From an uncultured Actinomycetes bacterium (GTDB lineage: Bacteria > Actinomycetota > Geothermincolia > Fen-727 > JACVIW01), in the NCBI GenBank assembly GCA_937127245.1, contig CAKZLU010000012.1:1-64000 (forward strand): DNA of 64,000 nt, given 5' to 3'. Made by a program: the position numbers and the translations under genes. Below, piece after piece: positions 53,269 to 62,458 of this stretch (within the stretch, counting starts at the first letter, position 1; the number at the start of each line of letters is the position of its first letter). Below the pieces are notes generated by a model. The model made no database searches. It worked only from the letters and a program-made list of their open reading frames with translations, and was not told the origin of the DNA.

Positions 53269-54522
53269 ATGGAGCTTGAAAAGAAGCCATCGGTTAGGCT
53301 GTTGAAAGTGTTCAATCAGCGAGACGCAGTTGAAATTCTTGGGCGCCTCGGGGTCGATTCTGCCGGTGTGAGGATAATGAGTTCCAAGATGCGGCATGCC
53401 GTAATTTACGTGAAGGGCGTCCAGGCAAGAGGGGCACATATCGTAAAGCAGATAATGCTTTCGAAAGGCGGCGAATGCGCGACCCCAAGAGATGTCTTTT
53501 TCAAAAACGCTGAACCCGTGGACATTATTATGATGGGAACTCTCAAACAGCTGAGACGCGCGGCGGGGAACTTTTCCACCCAGCCGTTCGGGCTTTCAAA
53601 ATTGGCTGAAGAGCTGAAAAATTTGCTGGCTCGTGAATTTCCAGCGGAAGCGATTGTGAGCGAATTGACTGTCGGCTCCCACACCATCAGGTTCGGAGAG
53701 CGCACCCTTATTATGGGGGTGTTGAACGTGACTCCGGATTCATTCTCGGATGGCGGGCATTATTTTGAACGTGAAAGCGCATTGCGCAGGGCGTATGAAC
53801 TGGTTGAAGAGGGAGCCGACATTATCGACATAGGGGGAGAGTCAACCCGCCCCGGGGCTGATCCCGTTTCTATGCAGGAAGAGATTGAAAGGACCATTCC
53901 CATTATCGAGTGCGTCGCTTCAAGAATCGGGGTTCCAGTCTCCATAGACACCTACAAGTCAGAGGTCGCAAAAAGAGCCCTGGATGCCGGAGCGGTCATG
54001 GTCAATGATATCAGCGGTTTGCGGTTCGACCCCGAGATGATTCCTCTGCTGGCTCGACGTCGGGCTGTTGTTGTGATCATGCACATGAAAGGCACTCCGA
54101 GGGATATGCAGAAAGACCCGAAATACGACGACCTTTTGGGGGAAATTTCATCTTTCCTCGAGAGGCAGGCTCTGGCCGCAATTGAAGGGGGTATAGAAGC
54201 GGACAGGATAGTGATTGATCCTGGGATTGGTTTTGGAAAGACTGTTGACCATAATCTTGAAATTATGCGCCGGCTTGAAGAATTCAAAAGCCTTGGCTTC
54301 CCCCTTCTGGTCGGGACATCCAGAAAGAGCTTCATAGGCGCCGTGCTCGATAAGCCCGTGGAGGAGAGGATTTGGGGCACCGCCGCCACCGTTTCATTTG
54401 CGGTCAGCGGGGGTGCTGACATAGTTAGGGTTCATGATGTAAGGGAAATGGTTCAGGTCGTTCGCATGACCGAAGCGATGAGAGAAGGGCGCCAAACTCC
54501 TGCCGATGAGGAGTCGCAATGA
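53269..54522 (+). CDS. folP: Dihydropteroate synthase with N-terminal extra domain
   Basis: 417 residues. The catalytic TIM barrel starts near residue 140: MGVLNVTPDSFSDGG, DIGGESTRPGADPVS, VSIDTYKSEVA, DPGIGFGKTVDHNLE and VGTSRKSFIG, all key for pterin and pABA binding. The first about 135 residues form an extra domain (VRLLKVFNQRDAVEILGRLG, KMRHAVIYVKGVQA), found in DHPS of many anaerobes and archaea-like forms; role unclear. The stop overlaps the folB start (ATGA). Confidence 0.94.
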   Translation: MELEKKPSVRLLKVFNQRDAVEILGRLGVDSAGVRIMSSKMRHAVIYVKGVQARGAHIVKQIMLSKGGECATPRDVFFKNAEPVDIIMMGTLKQLRRAAGNFSTQPFGLSKLAEELKNLLAREFPAEAIVSELTVGSHTIRFGERTLIMGVLNVTPDSFSDGGHYFERESALRRAYELVEEGADIIDIGGESTRPGADPVSMQEEIERTIPIIECVASRIGVPVSIDTYKSEVAKRALDAGAVMVNDISGLRFDPEMIPLLARRRAVVVIMHMKGTPRDMQKDPKYDDLLGEISSFLERQALAAIEGGIEADRIVIDPGIGFGKTVDHNLEIMRRLEEFKSLGFPLLVGTSRKSFIGAVLDKPVEERIWGTAATVSFAVSGGADIVRVHDVREMVQVVRMTEAMREGRQTPADEESQ

Positions 54523-54884
54523 ATAAGGGACGGGTTTTCATAGAGGGGATAAGGGTGTTTGCCCATCACGGTGTCTTTCCGGAAGAAAAAAAGAAGGGTC
54601 AGGATTTCCTTATAGATGTAACGATGGATGTTGATATTGAGAAAGCGTCCATATCTGACAACATCGACGACACCGTGGATTACGCCGCCGTTGCCCGTTT
54701 GGTTGTGGAGGTTGCCACATCCTCATCTTTCAACCTGCTCGAGTCTCTTTGCCGCGCTATCGCCGAGCGCATTTTGGAAAACGGCAAAGTCTCCTCGGTT
54801 GAGGTCACGATTAGGAAACCCGACGCCCCTATAGGTGTTGAGGCAAGAGGCGTGGGTGTTACTCTGAGGCACGGAATTGATTGA
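54519..54884 (+). CDS. folB: Dihydroneopterin aldolase
   Basis: 121 residues. IEGIRVFAHHGVFPEEKKKGQ, DNIDDTVDYAAVARLV and the ending RKPDAPIGVEARGVGV are typical. ATG 54519 overlaps the folP stop; its end overlaps folK by eight bases. Makes 6-hydroxymethyl-dihydropterin. Confidence 0.94.
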   Translation: MNKGRVFIEGIRVFAHHGVFPEEKKKGQDFLIDVTMDVDIEKASISDNIDDTVDYAAVARLVVEVATSSSFNLLESLCRAIAERILENGKVSSVEVTIRKPDAPIGVEARGVGVTLRHGID

Positions 54885-55392
54885 TAGAAGAAATTGCGAA
54901 AGGGTTTACCTGAGCATTGGTTCCAACGTCGGCGACCGACTTGAGAATTTAAGGTCTTGCGTAAGAATGCTTGAAGGCTCAAAATTCGTTGCGCTCGATA
55001 AAGTCTCTGGCGTGTATAAAACCGCTCCGGTGGGTTACGAACACCAGCCGGATTTCTTAAACGCGGTTGTCAGCCTTGACACGACGCTTTCCCCCAGGGC
55101 TCTCCTTGATCTGTGTCAAGCGATAGAGAGGAATCTCGGCAGAACCAGAACCATACGATGGGGACCGAGAACAATTGACGTGGACATACTTGTGTACGGC
55201 GAAGAAAAAATAAACGAGCCTGACCTCGTAATTCCTCATCCGCGCATTTATGAACGCGGCTTTGTTCTTTTTCCTTTAAAAGAGATAGAGCCGGAGTTTA
55301 TTTTTCCTGATGGTAATCACATAGACAAGATTATTGGCAGCCTCGCGCCGCATCAACGTGTGGTTAGGCTGGATGGAATTTCCCTTGTTTGA
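54877..55392 (+). CDS. folK: HPPK, 2-amino-4-hydroxy-6-hydroxymethyldihydropteridine diphosphokinase
   Basis: 171 residues. YLSIGSNVGDRLENLR, then RWGPRTIDVDILVYG, supply the ATP- and pterin-binding residues. TTG 54877 has GAGG seven bases upstream and overlaps folB. With folE, folP and folB nearly the whole pterin branch is here. Confidence 0.93.
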   Translation: MIDRRNCERVYLSIGSNVGDRLENLRSCVRMLEGSKFVALDKVSGVYKTAPVGYEHQPDFLNAVVSLDTTLSPRALLDLCQAIERNLGRTRTIRWGPRTIDVDILVYGEEKINEPDLVIPHPRIYERGFVLFPLKEIEPEFIFPDGNHIDKIIGSLAPHQRVVRLDGISLV

Positions 55393-55432
55393 GAATCACC
55401 TTTTTTACGTTCCCTTTAGAAATGGAGGGATG

Positions 55433-56302
55433 ATGGTTATTGAGGAAACGTTTGCTATCGTCGGCGCTGGAAAAGTTGGGACAGCGGTCGGTATTGCGTT
55501 GAAAGAAGCGGGGCTCAGAGTGCAAGCTTTGTACGATATTGATCACAGAGCTTTAAGAGAAGCGGCTGATTTGTTTGGCGTGGAAGCTTCACGCTCACCA
55601 GCCGATGCGGCTAAAAGCGCCGACGCTATTATCATCACAACACCTGATGACATGGTAGAGAAAGTTTGCGAAGAAGTCGCTCTTTCAAAATTTGATATAG
55701 CGGGCAAAATATTCATTCATATGAGCGGTGCTCTTACACTTGAAGCTTTGCTTCCCGCCGCTCGAAAAGGGGCGAAAACTTTGTGTATTCATCCCATTCA
55801 AACTTTTGCCGATAAGAAAACCGCGGCAAGAATGCTCAAAGGGTCGGTGTTCGGAATAACCGCCTCAGATGAGAGTTCCACCAACTGGGCGCGGAATTTT
55901 GTCGAGAAAATCGGAGGAAAGAGCTTGCAGATAAGAAATGAGGACAGGGTCCTTTATCATATCGCTGCGGTGATTGCGAGCAATTTTCTGGTGATGATTG
56001 AACACGCCGCCGTAAGCGTCTTCGAGAAAATAGGCGTAAAAAGGGATGATGCACTTGAGGCTCTTATCCCTTTGGTCCGCCAAACGGTTGACAACATTCA
56101 AAGGTTCGGGGTTGTAAGAGCTCTTACCGGTCCTCTTGCCAGAGGCGATGTCGGAACGATTAAAGCGCATTTGGATTCCCTCGAAAACGAGCCAGAACTC
56201 AAAACGCTGTACAGGGCCGTATCGAAATGGGGTTTGAATATCGCAAGAGAAAGAGGCGAGCTCGAAATTACTTCAATTGACAAAATGGCTCGTTTGCTTT
56301 AG
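55433..56302 (+). CDS. Rossmann-fold oxidoreductase-like protein, DUF2520 family
   Basis: 289 residues. FAIVGAGKVGTAVGIALKEAG is a dinucleotide-binding start; HMSGALTLEAL, CIHPIQTFAD and the C-terminal helical domain with LVRQTVDNIQRFGVVRALTGPLARGD match the Rossmann plus DUF2520 family that lies beside panC in many Gram-positive genomes. It resembles NADP-dependent ketopantoate/F420 reductases, but its substrate is not known. ATG 55433 is four bases after GGAGG. Confidence 0.88.
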   Translation: MVIEETFAIVGAGKVGTAVGIALKEAGLRVQALYDIDHRALREAADLFGVEASRSPADAAKSADAIIITTPDDMVEKVCEEVALSKFDIAGKIFIHMSGALTLEALLPAARKGAKTLCIHPIQTFADKKTAARMLKGSVFGITASDESSTNWARNFVEKIGGKSLQIRNEDRVLYHIAAVIASNFLVMIEHAAVSVFEKIGVKRDDALEALIPLVRQTVDNIQRFGVVRALTGPLARGDVGTIKAHLDSLENEPELKTLYRAVSKWGLNIARERGELEITSIDKMARLL

Positions 56303-56316
56303 TTGACGGAGGTTTA

Positions 56317-56418
56317 ACGGCGCGCTCATTTGCCGAATTTTACTGGTGGGATCCTGCTGATTACGACCTTGTGGTGGAAGAATTAGTTAGATGGCTTTTC
56401 TTTAGAAGATTTTATTGA
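56317..56418 (+). CDS. Possible 33-residue small protein with ACG in the start position
   Basis: GGAGG (56308-56312) is followed after four bases by ACG at 56317, in a frame open for 33 codons to TGA at 56416-56418. The peptide runs ARSFAEFYWWDPADYDLVVE, then ELVRWLFFRRFY: many aromatics, protein-like. No ATG/GTG/TTG start exists in the frame near the ribosome binding site. It may use ACG, be a mutated ATG, or be chance. It ends 17 bases before panC. No family recognised. Confidence 0.3.
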   Translation, partial: TARSFAEFYWWDPADYDLVVEELVRWLFFRRFY

Positions 56419-56435
56419 GATAAGAGGGGATAGCA

Positions 56436-57284
56436 ATGGAGACTGTGAAAGACCCAAACGTCATGCGGGAGAAAATCCAAAAAGCGAGAGCCGAGAGTCG
56501 CGTGGTTGGCTTTGTGCCAACCATGGGTTTCTTTCATGAGGGGCATCTCCAGTTGATGCGCCGCGCGAGAAGCGAGTGCGACATTGTTGTCGTTTCCCTT
56601 TTCGTTAACCCCACTCAATTCGGGGCGGGTGAGGATTTTGAGGATTATCCAAGAGACTTCGAGCGCGACAAGCAGATGGCTGAAAAAGAGGGAGTTGACT
56701 TTCTTTTTGCTCCCGAAGTCGAAGATATGTATCCGGAAGGTTTTTCGACTTTCGTTGAGGTTGAAGGGCTTTCCAAAATCATGTGCGGCAAATACCGCCC
56801 GGGCCATTTCAGGGGAGTCGCGACAGTCGTGACCAAACTTTTCAATATAGTCCCCGCACACAAGGCATATTTCGGACAGAAAGACGCGCAGCAACTCGCG
56901 ATAATAAGGCGGATGGTCACCGACTTAAATATCCCGATAGAGATTGTGGGCGTTGTGACAGTTAGGGAACCGGATGGACTTGCGATGAGCAGCAGAAATA
57001 TTTATCTAACCCCCGAAGAGAGAAAGGCGGCCACAATCCTTTACAGGGCGCTTAAAACGGCTGTCGAGATGATCGAAAAGGGCGAAAAAGACGCTTCGAT
57101 CATTCGAGAAGAAATGAAAAAGCTAATAAGCGAAGAGCCTTTGGTGTCGCTTGAGTATATTGAAATCTGTGATAATATCTATTTGAAGCCCCTTCAGGCT
57201 CTTTCCGGAAAGGTTCTTATCGCTCTTGCAGCCAGAGTTGGTAAGGCAAGACTTATCGATAATATGTTGTTTGATTTGGGCTGA
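56436..57284 (+). CDS. panC: Pantothenate synthetase
   Basis: 282 residues. Joins pantoate and beta-alanine with ATP. VPTMGFFHEGHLQLMRRAR (HIGH-like), NPTQFGAGEDFEDYPRDFERD, YFGQKDAQQLAIIRRMV and the MSSRNIYLTPEER (KMSKS-like) motif. ATG after AGAGGGGA. No panB or panE in the window, though the DUF2520 neighbour is reductase-like. Confidence 0.95.
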   Translation: METVKDPNVMREKIQKARAESRVVGFVPTMGFFHEGHLQLMRRARSECDIVVVSLFVNPTQFGAGEDFEDYPRDFERDKQMAEKEGVDFLFAPEVEDMYPEGFSTFVEVEGLSKIMCGKYRPGHFRGVATVVTKLFNIVPAHKAYFGQKDAQQLAIIRRMVTDLNIPIEIVGVVTVREPDGLAMSSRNIYLTPEERKAATILYRALKTAVEMIEKGEKDASIIREEMKKLISEEPLVSLEYIEICDNIYLKPLQALSGKVLIALAARVGKARLIDNMLFDLG

Positions 57285-57290
57285 TTAAAA

Positions 57291-57683
57291 ATGGGTGAAG
57301 CTTATAGGTTTGTCTTGAAGAGCAAAATACATAGGGCAACCGTAACCGATTCCGACATTCATTACACCGGCAGCATAACTATTGACAAGAGACTCATGGA
57401 CCTTGCGGATATTGTGCCCTACGAGCAGGTGCATGTTTGGGACCTCGATAACGGCAACCGATTGACAACCTATGTTATAGAGGGGGAATACGGTTCCGGT
57501 GAGATCTGTATAAATGGCGCGGCGGCGCGCCTCATTCATACGGGAGACAGGGTGATCATCGCCTCATTTACCTCGATTCCCGAATCAAGTATCTACGGTT
57601 ACAAGCCGAAGATCGTGTTCGTCGATGAGGCGAACAATCCTGAAATGGTAGAAGACCACCTGTCCCTCGACGATACCTGCTGA
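57291..57683 (+). CDS. panD: Aspartate 1-decarboxylase (pyruvoyl), proenzyme
   Basis: 130 residues. Makes beta-alanine for panC. The self-cleavage site Gly-Ser is in [11 protein letters not shown] (about residues 27-28, slightly late because of a few extra N-terminal residues), producing the pyruvoyl group. [19 protein letters not shown] follows. Six bases after panC; weak ribosome binding site. Confidence 0.94.
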   Translation: MGEAYRFVLKSKIHRATVTDSDIHYTGSITIDKRLMDLADIVPYEQVHVWDLDNGNRLTTYVIEGEYGSGEICINGAAARLIHTGDRVIIASFTSIPESSIYGYKPKIVFVDEANNPEMVEDHLSLDDTC

Positions 57684-57722
57684 CCAAAATTTACCCACCG
57701 TTGGTTTCCTGGAGTGAGATTT

Positions 57723-58685
57723 ATGGCGAGTGGCGAACAAAGTGTCGGTCAAGTTGGCTTGTTTGACGGGGAGCTGACAGAAGAGCAATCGGTTGCCGAG
57801 AAAATAGAAGAACTTAAACTTGAACACAACGCGATTATTCTCGCTCACAATTACCAGCCGCCAATCATTCAGGAGATTGCCGATTATGTCGGAGATTCCC
57901 TCGGTCTTGCCAGAAAGGCTGCGCAGACTGATGCGCGCGTGGTTGTCTTCTGCGGCGTTCATTTCATGACTGAGACCGTTTACATCCTCTCCCCCGACAA
58001 GATAGTCCTCCTCCCGGATCTGAGTGCTGGTTGCCCTCTTGCCGATATGGCGGACGCTGAATCAGTTTTGAGGCTCAAAGAAGAGCATCCAGACGCGGTT
58101 GTCGTCTCTTACGTTAATACCACCGCGAGTGTTAAGGCAGTGAGTGATTACTGCTGTACTTCTGCGAACGCCATAAAAGTGGTATCAGCGGTCGATAGCA
58201 GAAAAGTAATCTTCGTTCCCGACAGAAACCTTGCCGCCTACGTTTCAAGCGTCGTGGATAAAGAGATAATCCCCTTTCCGGGGTTCTGCCCTGTTCATGA
58301 GGAGATAAGAGCCTCCCAAGTCCAGTTTGTGCTCGAAGAGCATCCTCATGCCGAGGTGATAGCGCACCCGGAGTGCACCCCGGAAGTTATAAGTATGGCA
58401 AATCACGTTAGAAGCACTTCGGGAATGGTTGAGGCCGCAATTTCTTCCAGTGCGGACGAGTTCGTGGTTGCCACTGAAGAGGGCATGCTCTACCCTCTGA
58501 ATAAAAACGTGCCCGGAAAGAGATTCTTTGCCCCCGCGGGCGAGCACATATGCGCCGATATGAAAAAGATTACGCTTACGAAAGTGCTGAACGCCCTGCG
58601 GTCGCTCGAGCCGAGAATAGTGGTTCCCGAAGAAATTAGAGTGAAAGCACTCGCGTCTGTTGAAAGGATGCTTGCGCTCGGATGA
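57723..58685 (+). CDS. nadA: Quinolinate synthase A (4Fe-4S)
   Basis: 320 residues. Condenses iminoaspartate with DHAP. AHNYQPPIIQEIADYVGDSL, cluster cysteines in DLSAGCPLADMAD, PFPGFCPVHEEI and HPECTPEV. ATG 57723 eight bases after GGAG. Overlaps nadB (ATGA). The cluster is oxygen-sensitive. Confidence 0.95.
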   Translation: MASGEQSVGQVGLFDGELTEEQSVAEKIEELKLEHNAIILAHNYQPPIIQEIADYVGDSLGLARKAAQTDARVVVFCGVHFMTETVYILSPDKIVLLPDLSAGCPLADMADAESVLRLKEEHPDAVVVSYVNTTASVKAVSDYCCTSANAIKVVSAVDSRKVIFVPDRNLAAYVSSVVDKEIIPFPGFCPVHEEIRASQVQFVLEEHPHAEVIAHPECTPEVISMANHVRSTSGMVEAAISSSADEFVVATEEGMLYPLNKNVPGKRFFAPAGEHICADMKKITLTKVLNALRSLEPRIVVPEEIRVKALASVERMLALG

Positions 58686-60409
58686 TTCCCCGTTATCTTG
58701 TCTCATTTGATACCGACACGCTTCCCTCAATTGAATGCGACGTTCTCGTTGTGGGTAGCGGCGTTGCAGGGCTTTCAGCCGCCCTCAATTTAAGCCGCAA
58801 TTTCGATGTCGTGGTAGCCACAAAATCCGAACTGCAGGCGTCCACCACGAGTTTCGCTCAAGGCGGAATCGCCGCGGTCATTGACGAGCACGATTCCATC
58901 GAGTCTCATTTCGAGGACACCCTGCGGGCAGGTGCTGGTCTGTCCGATCCCGAGGCTACCGCGGTTCTGGTAAAAGAGGGTCCAGAGAGGGTGATGGAAC
59001 TCCTTTATGATTACGGCGCTGAGTTCGACATGGACGGGGACAGGCTCGAACTCGCTTTGGAAGGGGGGCATTCACACCCGCGCGTTGTTCATGCCCGTGG
59101 AGACGCTACTGGTTTTGAGGTGGAGAACGCTCTCGGGAAGGCTTTGAAGAAGAGGGAGCGGGCAAGAGTCATAGAAGATTGTTTTGCAATCGATTTGCTG
59201 GTGCATGATGGAATATGCAGGGGCGTGCTTGCCGTCCATACGGAAAGGAAAACCATGATGGTGATATGGGCGGAAGCAGTGATACTTGCCACCGGTGGGA
59301 TGGGGCGGGTTTACCTTGTTACCACAAATCCAGACATATGCACGGGTGACGGTCTGGCAATGGCTTTCAGAGCGGGGGCAAGGGTTAGTGATGTTGAGTT
59401 CGTGCAGTTTCATCCCACAGCCCTGCACATTCCTGAAGAACCCAAGTTCCTCATTAGCGAGGCTTTGAGAGGTGCCGGAGCGTTTCTGGTTGATCTTGAA
59501 GACAACAGAATCATGGAAGGCGTCCACCCGAGGGGGGAACTTGCCCCGAGGGACATAATCGTCGCTCGTATGGTTGAGGTCATGAGGGAACAACATTCCA
59601 ACCACCTCTACCTTGATGCGCGTCACCTCGATCCGGAAATGCTTAAGAAATCCTTCCCGCATATTTATGAACACTGCCTTTCGGCAGGGATAGACATCAC
59701 CACTCAAAAGATCCCGGTTTCGCCCGCCGCTCACTATATGAGCGGCGGCGTTGTCACTGATTTATGGGGTAAAACCGACATTGAGAATCTGTACGCCTGC
59801 GGTGAAGTGGCCTGTACGGGAGTGCATGGAGCCAACAGGCTCGCGTCCAATAGCTTGCTTGAAGGGCTCGTTTTCGCAAGAAGGATCTCCCTTCATATAG
59901 AGGGTTTGGAAAAGGCAAGACTCAAAGGTAAGCCTGTTAGGATGTCGTATGCGAGCAAGGCTACCGGTCCGAGGATTCGCGAAGACCTAATGACAGGAGC
60001 TTTCAGGGAGGTAATGCGGGATTCCGTTGGATTGCTGAGGTGGGAAAAGGGATTGAGCGAAGCTCTTGATTTCATGAGAAAAAACAGTGATGTTTTGAAA
60101 GTTGAATATCTCGACCGAATGGGGATGGAACTTAAGAACATGTACACAGTCGGTTATTTGATAGCCAGCGCGGCGAACTTGAGGAAAGAGACCAGGGGTT
60201 GCCACAGGAGAAGGGATTTCCCTGAGACTGATGACTGGAGCTGGCACTGTCACATAGACATGTTTCTCAAAGATGGGGATGTATCTTTTGAGAAGAGACC
60301 GCAGAAGGGTGGCTCGGAAGAGGCTCGCAGATCTATGGAAGATGTCTTGCGGGAGGAAATGGTTGATAAGATTCATGGATATTCAAACGAAAGCGGAAGG
60401 AATAATTAG
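58682..60409 (+). CDS. nadB: L-aspartate oxidase
   Basis: 575 residues. FAD fold VLVVGSGVAGLSAALNLSR, then TSFAQGGIAAVI, SHPRVVHARGDATG, HPTALH, EALRGAGAFLVD, HYMSGGVVTD and GANRLASNSLLEGLVF. Supplies iminoaspartate to NadA; under anaerobiosis fumarate can accept the electrons. C-terminal domain slightly longer than usual. Its end overlaps nadC by 35 bases. Confidence 0.95.
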   Translation: MIPRYLVSFDTDTLPSIECDVLVVGSGVAGLSAALNLSRNFDVVVATKSELQASTTSFAQGGIAAVIDEHDSIESHFEDTLRAGAGLSDPEATAVLVKEGPERVMELLYDYGAEFDMDGDRLELALEGGHSHPRVVHARGDATGFEVENALGKALKKRERARVIEDCFAIDLLVHDGICRGVLAVHTERKTMMVIWAEAVILATGGMGRVYLVTTNPDICTGDGLAMAFRAGARVSDVEFVQFHPTALHIPEEPKFLISEALRGAGAFLVDLEDNRIMEGVHPRGELAPRDIIVARMVEVMREQHSNHLYLDARHLDPEMLKKSFPHIYEHCLSAGIDITTQKIPVSPAAHYMSGGVVTDLWGKTDIENLYACGEVACTGVHGANRLASNSLLEGLVFARRISLHIEGLEKARLKGKPVRMSYASKATGPRIREDLMTGAFREVMRDSVGLLRWEKGLSEALDFMRKNSDVLKVEYLDRMGMELKNMYTVGYLIASAANLRKETRGCHRRRDFPETDDWSWHCHIDMFLKDGDVSFEKRPQKGGSEEARRSMEDVLREEMVDKIHGYSNESGRNN

Positions 60410-61217
60410 GCTTGCTCTAACCGAGGATCTGGGTGCGCTCGGTGACGTAACTACCGAGGCGCTCGTGGATGAGGATGCCAGAGGCAGCGCTCGGATAATA
60501 GCGAAATCAGGTCTTATCGTTTGCGGTCAATCTGTTGCTGCCAAGGTCTTTGAGCTTGCGCAGCCCGGTTCGCAATATACCCCTATGGTTGAGGATGGCA
60601 AGGAGGTTTCTTCAGGTCAGACGATAGGGCAAGTCTCAGGTTCGCTCCGTTCGATACTAAAAGGAGAAAGGACCGCTCTAAATTTCCTCTGTCATATGTG
60701 CGGGATTGCGACTCTAACGAGGAGACTCGTGGAAAAGGCCTCATCTTCCGAGATTCAAATCATGGATACGAGGAAAACACACCCCGGAATCAGGGACCTC
60801 GAGAAATACGCGGTTATGGTTGGTGGAGGAAAGAATCACCGCCGTGGCCTTTATGACGGCGTAATAATAAAGGATAACCACATCGCCGCTGCCGGCGGCA
60901 TAAGAGAAGCGGTAACGTTTGTGCGCAACGCGGTGGGCGAGCGGTTTCCGATAGAGGTTGAAACGGGGACTCTTGAGGATGTGCGTCAAGCTCTCGATTC
61001 GAAAGCTGACATCATAATGCTCGACAACATGAACCCGGAAACCATAAGGAAAGCCGTTGAGATCATCGGTGGGCGGGCGAAAATCGAGGTTTCCGGCGGC
61101 GTGAGGCCTGATAATCTTGCGGATTTCTTGATACCAGGCGTTGACGCAATCTCCATAGGTTTTATTACGATGTCTGCTCCCGCCGCCGATATCTCCCTCG
61201 AACTGGATAAGTTCTGA
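60375..61217 (+). CDS. nadC: Nicotinate-nucleotide pyrophosphorylase (quinolinate phosphoribosyltransferase)
   Basis: 280 residues. LTEDLGALGDVTTEAL, ERTALNFLCHMCGIATLTRR, MDTRKTHPGIRDLEKYAV, GGGKNHRRGLYDGVIIKDNH and IEVSGGV are all standard. ATG 60375 lies inside nadB; the frame extends upstream but homology begins here. Confidence 0.95.
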   Translation: MDIQTKAEGIIRLALTEDLGALGDVTTEALVDEDARGSARIIAKSGLIVCGQSVAAKVFELAQPGSQYTPMVEDGKEVSSGQTIGQVSGSLRSILKGERTALNFLCHMCGIATLTRRLVEKASSSEIQIMDTRKTHPGIRDLEKYAVMVGGGKNHRRGLYDGVIIKDNHIAAAGGIREAVTFVRNAVGERFPIEVETGTLEDVRQALDSKADIIMLDNMNPETIRKAVEIIGGRAKIEVSGGVRPDNLADFLIPGVDAISIGFITMSAPAADISLELDKF

Positions 61218-61467
61218 TCTTTTCGTCAAAAAGAGATTCGAAAAACAAGAAAATATGTGGAAATCTGAAAACATTAGTCTTGCGATCACTGGCAGAGTCA
61301 AGGCGTCGTGAGCGTTTCGCGACTGTTAAGGCCTCGGTATCTTAACTGTGAGCGTTTGCCTGGCGAGATTGAAGCCGCGATACCGCAAATGTTATAAAAT
61401 CTTCGCCAGACTCCTTCGAGCGGTATAAGCGTGATTTAGTACGGGTCCAAAAATCATGGAGGCAAAA

Positions 61468-62241
61468 ATGCTTCTCGGGATTGATGTAGGAAACACACAA
61501 ACAGTGGTGGGCGCGTTTGAGGGTGAAAAACTCCTTAGCCATTGGCGTCTTTCCACACGCCGTGACAGGACAGCCGATGAGATTGCTCTATCAATAGCGG
61601 GATTCTTGAATCTGTCAGGTCTGAATATCAAGGACGTTTCTGGGATGGCTGTCTCGTCGGTCGTGCCGGAGATGACATCGGCCATCGTGCATATGGCAAG
61701 GGACATACTGAAAGTCGAACCTCTTGTGGTGGACAGCAACACTAATACCGGGCTACGCATTCTGTATGAAGACCCGGCGCAGGTGGGTGCCGATAGGCTC
61801 GTGAACGCAGTCGCCGCGATTGAGAGGTACGGCACTCCCTGCATCGTCGTTGATTTTGGAACAGCGACGACGCTTGACGCCATAAACAGAGAAGGCGATT
61901 ATGTGGGCGGCGCGATTATGCCGGGCATAGAGATATCCGCGGACGCCCTGTTCCGCCATGCCGCTCGTTTGTCGCGAGTTGAGCTCATCGCGCCCTCGAG
62001 TCCCATAGGCAGGAACACCATTGAATCGATTCAGGCTGGAATAGTTTACGGCACGGCTGGTCAGGTTGACAGGCTCGTCGAGCTTTTCAAGGCTGAACTC
62101 GGCGAGGATGCGGCAGTGGTGGGAACTGGTGGGCTTTCGGAAATAGTTGAGGGAAAGTGCAGGACCATAAATGAATGGGACCCTCTTTTAACCCTCGAGG
62201 GTCTCAAGATAATATATAAGAGAAATAAGGGTGGGAACTAA
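61468..62241 (+). CDS. coaX: Type III pantothenate kinase
   Basis: 257 residues. First CoA step after panC/panD. LLGIDVGNTQTVVGAFEGEK (ASKHA phosphate 1), VGADRLVNAVAAIERYG, VVDFGTATTLDAI and VVGTGGLSEIV. ATG 61468 is five bases after GGAGG; ATG 61456 overlaps that site. 250 bases after nadC, so possibly its own transcript. Followed by about 290 bases without a gene. Confidence 0.94.
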   Translation: MLLGIDVGNTQTVVGAFEGEKLLSHWRLSTRRDRTADEIALSIAGFLNLSGLNIKDVSGMAVSSVVPEMTSAIVHMARDILKVEPLVVDSNTNTGLRILYEDPAQVGADRLVNAVAAIERYGTPCIVVDFGTATTLDAINREGDYVGGAIMPGIEISADALFRHAARLSRVELIAPSSPIGRNTIESIQAGIVYGTAGQVDRLVELFKAELGEDAAVVGTGGLSEIVEGKCRTINEWDPLLTLEGLKIIYKRNKGGN

Positions 62242-62419
62242 CAAGGTCTGGAGCACGCTTGGGCTCATAAAAATATAAATCTGTCGCGATTTATGGGGCC
62301 CAGTGTTTAAGGTTTTGGAGGAAAAAAGAAGACCGAGCGGATAAGTTTATACAGGGGATTTTCAACTTGTAATTACCACTATCCAGAACGGGCTGGCATA
62401 TGTTTTCGTTTGACGGTTT
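62242..62419. other. Gap after coaX
   Basis: No recognisable gene or RNA. One GGAGGA (near 62318) is not followed by a plausible frame. The promoter and hairpin of the ATPase leader follow. Confidence 0.45.
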
Positions 62420-62430
62420 TGTGATATACT
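62420..62430 (+). promoter_or_regulatory. Extended -10 promoter candidate of the V/A-ATPase operon
   Basis: TGTGATATACT (TGn-TATACT, five of six) lies 99 bases before the first ATPase ATG. TTGACG at 62410 is too close to be its -35. Confidence 0.5.
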
Positions 62431-62458
62431 TTCTTGCGAATGCTTAATGTCGGACGCG

